DNA from: Granulicella paludicola
GTDB taxonomy: Bacteria; Acidobacteriota; Terriglobia; Terriglobales; Acidobacteriaceae
Length of the DNA: 64,000 nucleotides
Direction: 5' to 3'
Assembly (NCBI RefSeq): GCF_025685545.1
Contig: NZ_JAGSYC010000026.1
Coordinates: 186,001 to 250,000 of the forward strand
A model generated the notes under the pieces. That model searched no databases and was not told the origin of the DNA. It was given only the letters and a program-made list of their open reading frames with translations. Made by a program: the position numbers and the translations under genes. This document shows positions 26,801 to 34,219 of this stretch, piece by piece. Within the stretch, counting starts at the first letter, position 1, and each line of letters opens with the position of its first letter.

Positions 26801-26910
26801 TCACCGATCTGCGCCGCCACCGCCACCCCATCCACATGCACCGTCGTATCGGCAATAAAAACTACAGGCGTATTCAGCAGGGGCTTCGAGACGATCTCCG
26901 GGTTAGTCAT
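23830..26910 (-). CDS. forC: Non-canonical formate dehydrogenase catalytic subunit, ForC-like
   Basis: 1026 residues from ATG 26910. Domain order: 2Fe-2S ferredoxin (C59, C70, C73, C85), NuoG-type His/Cys cluster site (H119, C123, C126, C133), two 4Fe-4S clusters (C172/175/178/182 and C215/218/221/225), then the molybdopterin oxidoreductase with its own 4Fe-4S site (C291, C294, C298, C325). The active-site ligand is Cys425 in NCSRYCQTPASKGL, followed by Gln426; canonical enzymes have Sec or Cys followed by His. This His-to-Gln change and the DUF1641 partner are the marks of the menaquinone-linked ForCE enzymes of Bacillus. Oxidises formate to CO2. No signal peptide, so cytoplasmic. Confidence 0.93.
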   Translation of the reverse strand: MTNPEIVSKPLLNTPVVFIADTTVHVDGVAVAAQIGEPLIAALNRAAEFRGAEKVPQVCYLPAMGPIGSCDTCMVEVDGKLVRSCEARVAGGERVLTQESSDTVDVAQREAFDRLLENHELYCTVCDNNNGNCTVHNTTAELAVKHNARPFRKKGYEKDMSNPFYRYDPNQCILCGRCVEACQNVQVNETLTIAWDREIPRVLWDGGETIDGSSCVSCGHCVTVCPCNALMEKGMLGKAGYLTNTPEGVLDMMIDLVKNIEPSTGYPPILALSEVEAEMRHDRIKKTKTVCTYCGVGCSFDIWTHEREILKIEPSEGAVNGISTCVKGKFGWDFANSPDRLTKPLKRVKRQGVHGAMEETFVEIEWDEAIALVADNFTKIKNEHGPDALAFIASSKCTNEESFLMMKLARAVVGTNNVDNCSRYCQTPASKGLSRTVGIGGDSGSISDIETAGLVIIIGSNTSESHPVLATRIKRSHKWRGQRLIVSDIRKHEMAERADHFIRPNPSTDEVWLQAVTKYIIDTGRQDQAFIDKWVNKWPEFQASLEGYTLEHAEAVTGIPVATLKEVAKEILQADGVCICWAMGVTQHCGGSDTSTAICNLLLTTGNFGRHGAGAYPLRGHNNVQGASDFGSMPDIFSGYQKVDDSAIRGKFEAAWGVTLPTTTGLDNRQMISAALEGKLKSMYIKGEDTITSDANANEVAEAFGMLDFMVVQDIFFSETCKYADLVLPASPSLEKDGTFVNTERRIQRLYKVWEPLGDSKPDWEIIQLIAQKLGGSGGWEYKHPSEVMDEAAKLTPSFAGVSYERLEGYRTLQWPVKEDGTDSPLLYTEKFALPDGKATFWPLQYVPPSEEANEIYDLHLNNGRLLEHFEQGNMTLRVPGVLEMTPNNFVEVSPELAEERGIHNGSWVRLESPYGRVRVQTVITDRVRGKQMYMGMISVDDPVNKLTSSHVDRTTHTPAYKELSVKLTVLEERGKNPLLRRNFRNGTRTPTTGVEVDRKRSRADYHVPGTMAKDKLVQIETMKPV

Positions 26911-26959
26911 AATGCTTAGGATGCTACGCCAACCGGCATCGTTGTTGAAACAACATCGA

Positions 26960-28357
26960 TCATCGCCCGCCCATCCTTTTCCCATCTGCTGCGCTGTTTT
27001 GGATCACCTGTTCGGCCACACGCAGTCCACTCCGCACCGCCGCATGCACCGTCCCCCAGTTCGCCGTCACATCCGTGTGTTCGCCCGCAAAGAACATCGT
27101 TCCCGCCTCCGGCCTCGCCATCTCCCTCGACGCATCCAGCCCGCCCACCGGCACATAGCTGTAGGCCCCGCGCGCAAACTCATCCGCCGACCAGTCATGC
27201 GTATACGTCCCCACCAGCGTCGCCCGCACCACACTCTCGCTCACCCCAAACACCTTCGCCAGCGTCCCTACAGCCGCCTCACCCAGCTCCGCCGCCGTCT
27301 TCCCCGCCAGCTCCGCCGTCCGCGGCCCACCCACCCAGCCTGTCAGCGTCGGAGCCCCCGTCGGATCGCCCACCCACCACACTGGAGGCATCCCCACCGG
27401 CGTCATCAGAAAATTCATCTTCCTCAATAGCTCTCGATCGGCCACTCCCGAACCCAGCCACCACGCCTCACGAAACACCATCGTGAACCGCGCCGCCTCA
27501 CCCATCTCCATCCGCCGCGCAGGCTCCACCGCCAGCGGTTCCGGCACCATCCTCAATCCACCCTCGCGATTCACCGCCTGCACTAACGACAGGGGCAGCG
27601 TCACCACGCACTTCTTCACCTGCACGTTTTCCAGTCTGTCATTCCCAGAACTTTTTGATTTGTCATTCCCGAAGGAAATCTGCGTTTGCAGTTGCGTTTG
27701 CCCTCGCCCTTCCACCACCACCTCACCCTCGCTCCACCGCACAGCCGACACCACCCACCCCAGCCGCACCTCCACGCCCAGCCGCTTCAATTCCCCAGCC
27801 AGATACTCCGCAAGCTGCTGATACCCACCCACCACATGCCACGCCCGCATCCCCTCGCTCGCATCCTCCGCCACCTGCTGCGCGCCCAGCCCCTTCACCC
27901 CGATCTTCGCAGCGTCCGCCGCATTGAACCCCTCGACAAACCCCGACACCGCCTGCACATCCTCGGCTGCCAGCCCCGCACCCTTCACCCACTCGGCAAA
28001 AGACACATCCTCGCCCACGTACTCCTTCAGCGTCTCCAGAGGCCCAAACCGCTCCTCATCCTCCTCTTCGACACCTAGCCCCCCACCCGGCAGTTCCTGC
28101 AGCATCTCGCCCTCGCGCTCCACCGTCGTCAACCCCGCCTCTTCGATCAGCGCCCAAAGCTCCGCCGCCCGCCCATGCACAAACTCAGCACCCAGCTCGA
28201 CGACCCCGCCCTCCACCGCCTGCGACCAGACGCGCCCCCCCACCCGCGCCCGCGCCTCCACCACACAAACCCGCAACCCCCGCCGCCCCAGTTCCCGAGC
28301 CGCCACCAACCCAGCCATCCCCGCCCCAACCACCAGCACATCAAATGCATCACTCAT
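26960..28357 (-). CDS. Flavin monoamine oxidase family protein
   Basis: 465 residues. FAD-binding GAGMAGLVAARELGRRG at 11-27 followed by the acidic strand end VVEAR at 32-36 and GGRV; the C-terminal FAD segment is AGEHTDVTANWGTVHAAVRSG-like (short core FFAGEHT). Oxidises primary or polyamines, or L-amino acids, to imines with H2O2. Residues about 220-243 (QTQLQTQISFGNDKSKSSGN and a few more) are encoded by two copies of the dispersed TGTCATT repeat and have no place in the family fold. The start at 28357 has only a weak ribosome binding site; longer frames upstream are not supported. Confidence 0.85.
   Translation of the reverse strand: MSDAFDVLVVGAGMAGLVAARELGRRGLRVCVVEARARVGGRVWSQAVEGGVVELGAEFVHGRAAELWALIEEAGLTTVEREGEMLQELPGGGLGVEEEDEERFGPLETLKEYVGEDVSFAEWVKGAGLAAEDVQAVSGFVEGFNAADAAKIGVKGLGAQQVAEDASEGMRAWHVVGGYQQLAEYLAGELKRLGVEVRLGWVVSAVRWSEGEVVVEGRGQTQLQTQISFGNDKSKSSGNDRLENVQVKKCVVTLPLSLVQAVNREGGLRMVPEPLAVEPARRMEMGEAARFTMVFREAWWLGSGVADRELLRKMNFLMTPVGMPPVWWVGDPTGAPTLTGWVGGPRTAELAGKTAAELGEAAVGTLAKVFGVSESVVRATLVGTYTHDWSADEFARGAYSYVPVGGLDASREMARPEAGTMFFAGEHTDVTANWGTVHAAVRSGLRVAEQVIQNSAADGKRMGGR
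27637..27690. repeat. TGTCATT repeat dimer inside the amine oxidase gene
   Basis: Units start at 27637 (TGTCATTCCCAGAAC) and 27661 (TGTCATTCCCGAAGGAAATC), 24 bases apart, read on the plus strand. The second unit is close to the intergenic unit at 21384. In the coding (minus) strand each copy is translated as a GND-containing peptide, and the frame is kept open. Confidence 0.75.
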
Positions 28358-28388
28358 ATCGGATTCGATGCTCTCACACCATATCCGC

Positions 28389-29627
28389 TCAATGCGGCTT
28401 TGAAGCACTATCCATCCAATATTTGGACAGCCTCTCGTTTTTCGAAACTCCATTCGTTCCCTGTTGATAATCATGTGACAAAACCATTTTGATAGCGATT
28501 TCGCGACGGTCACGGACCGTTCGATATAGCTGCATTGCCCGCACGTAATTTTCCGCGCCTCCTTGCATTCCAAGGGCGAACGCTTCGCGCAACTGAACAT
28601 CAGGATCGTCCTGCGGCATGGCAGCAAGTTCGCTTAGACTTGGCTCTCGCAATGGATCACCTGCAGAGTAGTAAGCACCGTCCTTCTCGCGGGTCTCGAC
28701 CAAGCCCTCATAGTAAGAAGAAGCTTCGACCTTCTGCTGTGGACTCATGCGTTGCTCTAACTTCTCAACGACGACTTTATTGCCAGTTTGCTTCTCCGAA
28801 GCGAGACGCAACCACGCATACCCTTCAAATACATTTGCGTTTGGGACCTTGCCCGTGAAGATGTCGTCTGCATAAAAACGCTGCGCGAGATCCATGTCGT
28901 AAGCCGCTGCACGCCGACAGAAACGATGCCACATCTCTCGATCTTCAGGAACTCCATCTACCCTTGCGCTGTAAGCGACAGCGATGGTGTATTCGACCTG
29001 ACCTAATAGCTCCTGGCTGATACTCCTCGCCCAATCCAGGTTTTGTTGACGGCCTTCAGCGTCATCACCGGCACTATATCTTCCGTCCAGCACAAGATTT
29101 CCCATCTCCAGTTCAGCTCTCCGATGTTCTGGAGCAGCCGGATCTTGCAGTAGCTTCCTGTAAAGCGCAATCGCCTTATCGAGAGCAGGTGGCTGCATCA
29201 GCACCTGATAGATTCGCGCGGCCTCGAAGAGATCTCCGCTGCGCGCCGCTTTCTGGAACAGTTCAGCGGCTCGAGTTGGATTTTCGGGAAGCAATCCAGT
29301 GCAGTAGAAACCCGCCCAGAATGCGGTATTCTCCGGAGTGGTTGCGGCCTCCGCAAAGTATCTTTCTGCTATCGCAGCATCTGTCTTAACTCCAACTCCC
29401 TGCATGTAAGCCAGGCCTAGCTGGAACTTCGCTTCGATATTTCCCTCGGCGGCTAACCGCCGGTTGATCGAATTGATCTCTGCATCCGTATGCCTCTTCC
29501 CGTCGGATACAGCTGGGGAGACCACATAACCCGTCGGCATGCCACAGGGGTTGGCAACTTGTGCGCGCAGAGAGACGCAAGGGATCGCGAGAAGAAGTAG
29601 GAAGGCGAGTTTCATGCTGCGCACCAT
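28389..29627 (-). CDS. Sel1-repeat (TPR-like) exported protein
   Basis: 412 residues from 29627; an ATG at 29615 is nearly as good and neither has a strong ribosome binding site. Signal peptide (MKLAFLLLLAIPCVSLRAQ). Sel1-type helix pairs follow: AKFQLGLAYMQGVGVKTDAAI, AERYFAEAATTPENT, RAAELFQKAARSGDLFEAAR, KAIALYRKLLQDPAAPEH, and more toward the C terminus. Sel1 repeats are protein-interaction scaffolds. Periplasmic; partner unknown. No neighbour points to a function. Confidence 0.75.
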   Translation of the reverse strand: MVRSMKLAFLLLLAIPCVSLRAQVANPCGMPTGYVVSPAVSDGKRHTDAEINSINRRLAAEGNIEAKFQLGLAYMQGVGVKTDAAIAERYFAEAATTPENTAFWAGFYCTGLLPENPTRAAELFQKAARSGDLFEAARIYQVLMQPPALDKAIALYRKLLQDPAAPEHRRAELEMGNLVLDGRYSAGDDAEGRQQNLDWARSISQELLGQVEYTIAVAYSARVDGVPEDREMWHRFCRRAAAYDMDLAQRFYADDIFTGKVPNANVFEGYAWLRLASEKQTGNKVVVEKLEQRMSPQQKVEASSYYEGLVETREKDGAYYSAGDPLREPSLSELAAMPQDDPDVQLREAFALGMQGGAENYVRAMQLYRTVRDRREIAIKMVLSHDYQQGTNGVSKNERLSKYWMDSASKPH

Positions 29628-29680
29628 TTCAACATGAGGCGCCCGATTTTGCCTTGCTCCTGCATCTGCTCTTCCACTCT

Positions 29681-31204
29681 TCACTCCTGTCTTCTCACTG
29701 CTCTTTCCCACCCCGCAAACCCCTCCAGCACCTTCTCCTCCCCACCCGAGTACCACGCATATCCATTCCGCCGCTCCAGCGAAATCTCCATCACTTCGTC
29801 ATGGATCGTCCGATCGCGGTCCCCGAAGATCGGCTTCTCCGTCGTCAGCGAGTAGTACCGCGCCCACAGCGGCCCCGCCCCGTCCACCTTCTTCAGCGAC
29901 CGCCCACCCGGCGTCTCGCGCCCACCGCTCCACGTATAACCCATGATCTTGTCCGCCTCGAACCACGCCTCCGCAGCCTCCACCGACCGCACCACCCCCG
30001 CACTCGGCTTCGGCAGCGACATCAAATACGCCATCGCACTCGCACTCTCTCCCGAACTCAGCGCAGGCATCTCATAGTTCCGCGCCGACACCGGCTCCAG
30101 CGTCAGCGGATCATACTGCTGCGCCCACACCGTGAGCACTCCACGAGCATCTGGATGGACGACACCAGAACCTGAGCCCCCCCGAGAATCTGGGTGCCCC
30201 ATGTCCCGCTTCTGGGACGCGGGTGGAACCATCGGCACTCTCACCTGAGCCTTCAACACACAGTCCAGAGCCTTCGCCACCGCGACCTTCGCCTCGTGCC
30301 TCACCGCCCCCGGCACAAACGAATAGTCCTCCTCAGCCTCGACGCCGGGTGAAGCCTCGACACCGGGTACCTTCTGACCGGGTGCCCCATCCATACCGGC
30401 AGCCTCACCGCCGGGATGGGTGGGACGCGAATCTCTCAGCTGACCATAACCACCAGCCACCCGCGTCAACAACTCCGCCGACTCCACCTCGGCATCGTCA
30501 TTGAACGTCACCGCGTCATGGTATCCACCCTCCAGCGGCCAAACCTGCGGCCAGCCCCCATTCGGATACTGCGCGTGCAGCAGGTACTGCACGCCCCGCA
30601 GAAAGCTCGCCCGAAACCCATCGCCCTCAGCCCCCGGCCACGCCGCCGACAGCTTCGCCAGAAAGTGCAGCTCCGTGTTCGTCGCATCGTTGTCCAGCGT
30701 TCCCACGTAATGCCACTTCGCATCCTTCGGAGTGTCGAAGTCACTCGGAGCACCCTCAGCTCCACCAGAGGCCGTCGTCGGAGCCAGGTTCGCCGTCGCA
30801 TAGCTCTGGCCCTTCAAGCGGGGCGCATCCATCAGCAGGTTCTTCGACCACCCGCCCGCAGGTGTCTGGAACGACAGGATGATCTCCCCCGTTCTTCGCG
30901 CCTCTTCGCTCTTATAAAAAGCTGCTGGCTCATGCAGCCGCAGCGCCCGCCCCGAAAAGCCCTGCTTCGGCAATCCCGGCACCTCGGTCATGCCCGCTCG
31001 CTCCGCCGCCAGCGCAGCCTTGTCCGCACCCATCTGCTCGGTCGACCGCCGCAGATACGCCAGCCACGCCGCCTGTTCCCCCTTCGGCACCTCGGTCCGC
31101 ACCCGCTCTACCGTCAGCGGCTTCACCGGCGTATTCATCCCGATCACCGCCGCCTGCATCGGCCCCACCATCATCGCCACGCCTAAAATCATCACTCTAC
31201 GCAT
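29681..31204 (-). CDS. pelA: Secreted pectate lyase, polysaccharide lyase family 10
   Basis: 507 residues. Signal peptide 1-19 (ILGVAMMVGPMQA). PL10 features: SFQTPAGGWSKN (111-122), GTLDNDATNTELHFLAKL (169-186), YPNGGWPQVWP (213-223), ITFND-like AVTFNDDAEV and WAQQYDPLTLEPVSARNYE (360-378). Cleaves polygalacturonate by beta-elimination outside the cytoplasm. Two Gly/Pro-rich stretches (about 257-293 and 322-355) interrupt the fold and coincide with repeat-like DNA containing GGGTGCCCCAT. The gene name follows the family type enzyme; start has only a weak ribosome binding site. Confidence 0.87.
   Translation of the reverse strand: MRRVMILGVAMMVGPMQAAVIGMNTPVKPLTVERVRTEVPKGEQAAWLAYLRRSTEQMGADKAALAAERAGMTEVPGLPKQGFSGRALRLHEPAAFYKSEEARRTGEIILSFQTPAGGWSKNLLMDAPRLKGQSYATANLAPTTASGGAEGAPSDFDTPKDAKWHYVGTLDNDATNTELHFLAKLSAAWPGAEGDGFRASFLRGVQYLLHAQYPNGGWPQVWPLEGGYHDAVTFNDDAEVESAELLTRVAGGYGQLRDSRPTHPGGEAAGMDGAPGQKVPGVEASPGVEAEEDYSFVPGAVRHEAKVAVAKALDCVLKAQVRVPMVPPASQKRDMGHPDSRGGSGSGVVHPDARGVLTVWAQQYDPLTLEPVSARNYEMPALSSGESASAMAYLMSLPKPSAGVVRSVEAAEAWFEADKIMGYTWSGGRETPGGRSLKKVDGAGPLWARYYSLTTEKPIFGDRDRTIHDEVMEISLERRNGYAWYSGGEEKVLEGFAGWERAVRRQE
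30192..30218. repeat. GGGTGCCCCAT element, copy 1, inside the pectate lyase gene
   Basis: GGGTGCCCCAT (30192-30202) is followed by the hairpin GTCCC-GCTTCT-GGGAC (30203-30218) and a GC-rich tail. It is translated in the minus frame as part of the 322-355 insert. Confidence 0.55.
30380..30425. repeat. GGGTGCCCCAT element, copy 2, inside the pectate lyase gene
   Basis: GGGTGCCCCAT (30380-30390) begins an imperfect palindrome: CCCATCCATACCGGC (30386-30400) with GCCGGGATGGG (30410-30420), then TGGGA. The same 11-base start as copy 1 shows a common origin. It lies in the 257-293 insert. Confidence 0.6.
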
Positions 31205-31537
31205 GGCACGACATACTACAACCTGTCTGACATCTCTGGCCTCGCGACCCAGCGCCAACGGCTGGACCGTATGACAGTTCAAACCGAAAGCCTGAGTTCA
31301 GATTCACAGAAAAGCTGTCAAGCTCTATTACCCCTAAACAACACATTCAAAAGGAGAAATATCCTGCATCCCCTTGACTCAACCTGCTATAATAAGTGGA
31401 GAAGGAAGTAGAGCTGAAGGCCTGTTTCGCACAAGCGCCCACAACTCCTTTCTTTTGAAGACTTTCCTCTTCCGGTACTTCGTAACTCACCTATTTTGAA
31501 GACTATAAGCCAAAAATGGGGGGGGAGGGGGGGGTAA
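31205..31537. other. 333-base A+T-rich gap between pectate lyase and CCA-adding genes
   Basis: No gene seen. This gap is clearly richer in A and T than the rest. It contains AAAAGGAGAAATAT (31349-31362), a TATAAT (31388-31393), a duplicated TTTTGAAGACT (31453-31463 and 31494-31504), and at its right end the tract G8-A-G8 (31518-31534). A small RNA is possible but nothing proves it. Confidence 0.5.
31518..31534. repeat. Homopolymeric G8-A-G8 tract next to the cca stop codon
   Basis: Eight G, one A, eight G on the plus strand, four bases from the stop codon (31538-31540) of the minus-strand CCA gene. Such tracts slip easily in replication and transcription and could form a G-quadruplex. Confidence 0.8.
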
Positions 31538-32923
31538 TCAGCCGGATCGTGGAAACTGGCTCCTTACAAAAGACAAAGCCTCCTCCTTAGTCGCCACACG
31601 ACCCTCCAGCTGAGCATCTTCCGCCATCAGCAGCATCTCCTTGAACGCGCCTCCAGGTTTGTAACCCGCGGTAATCAAATCGCGCCCATTCAGCAGCAAA
31701 ATGGGCCGAATTTCATCCTCGCCAAGCTCCGCGAGCTTCGTCTTCGCAAACTCGTAAAGCTCAAGATGCTTGTTCGAACTCATTACATCCGCTTGATGCA
31801 GCGCGAGATGCTCGTCGAACTTCGGCAGCCGTAAGAAACGTTTCAACGTCGACTGCTTCATCTTCATCACGTCGCCGAACTGCATGTGATGCTGCACCAG
31901 CGATAGGATCTGCTCGCACTCATCGTTGCTGAAACGCAGCCGATTCAGAATCGCCCGCGCGATCGCAACTCCAACCTCAACATGCCCGTTGAAGCGAATC
32001 CGATCGCCTGGCTTCGTCGGATCGGGAGCTGTAAAGGTCGCCGGTTTGCCCACATCGTGCAGCAGCATTCCCCACGCAAGCGTCGCGCTCGCGCCTGCTG
32101 GCAAGTGTTCGAGCAGCATCAGCGTATGTATCCAGACATCGCCCTCAGGATGATATTGCGGCGGCTGTTCGACGCCCTTCAGCTTCACGATCTCGGGCAG
32201 CACCTGTCGCAACAGACCTGCTTCGTCCAGCAATTCCACGCCGCGGCGCGCATGACCTTCGGTCAGGATCTTCGTCAGCTCATCGCGAACACGTTCAGCT
32301 GAAACAACGCCGATCTCTGCAACCTGCGCCTGCATCGCAGCCATCGTCCTCGGCTCGATGACAAATTCCAATCGAGCCGCAAACCGCACCGCTCGCAGCA
32401 TCCGCAGTTTGTCCTCGGTAAAGCGCCGCTGCGGCTCGCCGATGGCGCGCACAAGCTTCGCCTCCAGATCGCTGCGGCCGCCGACATAATCCAGAATGCA
32501 GTCCTCCAGCCGATCGCAGGCCTCGTACTTCAGCACATCCAGTAGCAGCCCGTTGATCGTAAAGTCGCGACGCAACACATCTTCGCGCGGTTCGCGGGAG
32601 AACCGCACCGCATCGGGTCTTCTGCCATCGCTGTAAACGCCGTCATGCCGAAACGTCGCAACCTCGGTCACCGTTCGCTCACCAGCTACTTCGTCCAGCA
32701 CCAGCACCACACCGAAATGCGCCCCAACAGCCTCCGTGCGCGCAAACGCCTCCATCACCTGCTGCGGAGTCGCCTCCGTCGCAACATCGAAATCCTGCGG
32801 CTCAACGCCGAGCAGCATGTCGCGCACGCAACCTCCGGCAAAGTACGCAGCATGTGCCAGTTCGCGCAGTCTCACCACCACGCGCAACGCCGCTTCGTAC
32901 GTGGGACTCTTCAACCTCGCCAA
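31538..32923 (-). CDS. cca: CCA tRNA nucleotidyltransferase with HD domain
   Basis: 461 residues. Class II nucleotidyltransferase head: GGCVRDMLLG at 30-39, DFD metal site at 44-46, RRDFTINGLLLD; neck with RFTEDKLRMLRAVRFAARL; C-terminal HD phosphohydrolase part with MLLHDVGKP and the FNGHVEVG region. The protein adds CCA to tRNA 3' ends or acts as a poly(A) polymerase. Start is TTG at 32923 with GGAG 8 bases upstream; no ATG fits. Divergent from tsaD by only 33 bases. Confidence 0.92.
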   Translation of the reverse strand: MARLKSPTYEAALRVVVRLRELAHAAYFAGGCVRDMLLGVEPQDFDVATEATPQQVMEAFARTEAVGAHFGVVLVLDEVAGERTVTEVATFRHDGVYSDGRRPDAVRFSREPREDVLRRDFTINGLLLDVLKYEACDRLEDCILDYVGGRSDLEAKLVRAIGEPQRRFTEDKLRMLRAVRFAARLEFVIEPRTMAAMQAQVAEIGVVSAERVRDELTKILTEGHARRGVELLDEAGLLRQVLPEIVKLKGVEQPPQYHPEGDVWIHTLMLLEHLPAGASATLAWGMLLHDVGKPATFTAPDPTKPGDRIRFNGHVEVGVAIARAILNRLRFSNDECEQILSLVQHHMQFGDVMKMKQSTLKRFLRLPKFDEHLALHQADVMSSNKHLELYEFAKTKLAELGEDEIRPILLLNGRDLITAGYKPGGAFKEMLLMAEDAQLEGRVATKEEALSFVRSQFPRSG

Positions 32924-32956
32924 AGCCTTCTCTCCTTCACTAGTACGATAGCTCTA

Positions 32957-34132
32957 GTGGCAAACGAACTCATCCTCGGCATCGAATCCTCCTGCGACGA
33001 GACCTCAGCAGCCGTTCTTCGCAACGGCACCGAGTTGCTCTCTAACGTCGTTGCCTCGCAGCTCATCCACGCCGACTACGGCGGAGTTGTTCCCGAGCTT
33101 GCCAGCCGGGAACACCTTCGCGCCATCGTTCCCGTCGTCCGCGAAGCCCTCGAACGGGCAGGCCTTCGCTACTCAGATTTAGATGGCATTGCCGTCACTG
33201 AAGGTCCAGGTCTCGCCGGAGCGTTACTCGTCGGCATCACCTTCGCCAAGTCGCTCGCCTTCGGACTCAACAAGCCGCTCATCGCCGTCAACCACCTTGA
33301 AGGCCACATCCACGCAGTCCTCATGCAGCACGCAGCGGACCTCGAACAGTCACCCTTGCTTGCGCTCGTCGTCAGCGGAGGCCATACGCACCTCTACCTC
33401 GCCGAACGCACGAACGATACCTGGCAGTACCGCAACGTCGGCAAGACCCTCGACGACGCTGCTGGCGAAGCCTATGACAAGGTCGCCAAATTACTCGGTC
33501 TCCCTTATCCGGGAGGTCCTTGGATGGACGCTCTCGCCGCGCACGGTACAGCGGACACTATGCTCTTTCCCTTCGCGCATATCAAGCAGAAGGTCACCGG
33601 AAAGACCGCACCAAAGCTCTCGCGCGAGTCCTCCGAAGCCCTTGAGGACACACGCTTCGACATGTCCTTCTCCGGCATCAAGACCGCCGTTCGCCGCTAT
33701 GTTGAGCTGCACCAGATGCAACCAGCGATTGCGTTGCGCGAGGCAGCTCTGCGCGAGTTAGGACTCCACAAAGCCAGCCCGAACGCCGAGAATCTCGCTC
33801 TCGCTCTGCCGCGCCTCGATGCACAGACACTCAACCTGATCGCGAGCTTTCAGAACGCCATCGTCAAAAACCTCGCACGCTCGACCTTCCAGGCAGCCGA
33901 ACGCTACGGCGCACGCGGCATCCTGGTCAGCGGAGGCGTCTCTGCGAACAGCCACCTTCGGACAATTTTCACCACGAAGGCTCAAATCGCGAAGTTGCCG
34001 ATCGCCTTCCCGGCTCTTGCGCTTTCAACCGACAATGCCGCCATGATCGCCGCAGCCGCGTGGCCCAAATTCGTCGCCCGGGACTTTGCCGCCAGCACGC
34101 TGGAACCGACGCCACAGCTTCGGCTTGGCTAA
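32957..34132 (+). CDS. tsaD: tRNA N6-threonylcarbamoyladenosine synthase subunit TsaD
   Basis: 391 residues from GTG 32957 with no Shine-Dalgarno; TACGAT at 32944-32949 could be a -10 element giving a leaderless message. ASKHA-fold: GIESSCDETS (8-17), metal ligands His113 and His117 in NHLEGHIHA, SGGHTHL and the C-terminal ALSTDNAAMIA. Transfers threonylcarbamoyl to A37 of ANN-decoding tRNAs with TsaB and TsaE, which are not here. About 50 residues longer than average, mostly around 220-290. Confidence 0.95.
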   Translation: MANELILGIESSCDETSAAVLRNGTELLSNVVASQLIHADYGGVVPELASREHLRAIVPVVREALERAGLRYSDLDGIAVTEGPGLAGALLVGITFAKSLAFGLNKPLIAVNHLEGHIHAVLMQHAADLEQSPLLALVVSGGHTHLYLAERTNDTWQYRNVGKTLDDAAGEAYDKVAKLLGLPYPGGPWMDALAAHGTADTMLFPFAHIKQKVTGKTAPKLSRESSEALEDTRFDMSFSGIKTAVRRYVELHQMQPAIALREAALRELGLHKASPNAENLALALPRLDAQTLNLIASFQNAIVKNLARSTFQAAERYGARGILVSGGVSANSHLRTIFTTKAQIAKLPIAFPALALSTDNAAMIAAAAWPKFVARDFAASTLEPTPQLRLG

Positions 34133-34219
34133 GAGGCTATTCGGTCACGCCTTTCAGCTAGAATCGAAGCAGCGAAAACTGAGCTACCGAACAGGCTCTA
34201 GAAAGCATCCCGACCCAGC

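Noticed and set aside
31374-31393. TTGACT and TATAAT as a promoter
   Set aside because: Only 8 bases separate them; sigma-70 promoters need about 17. The TATAAT alone may still be a -10 element.
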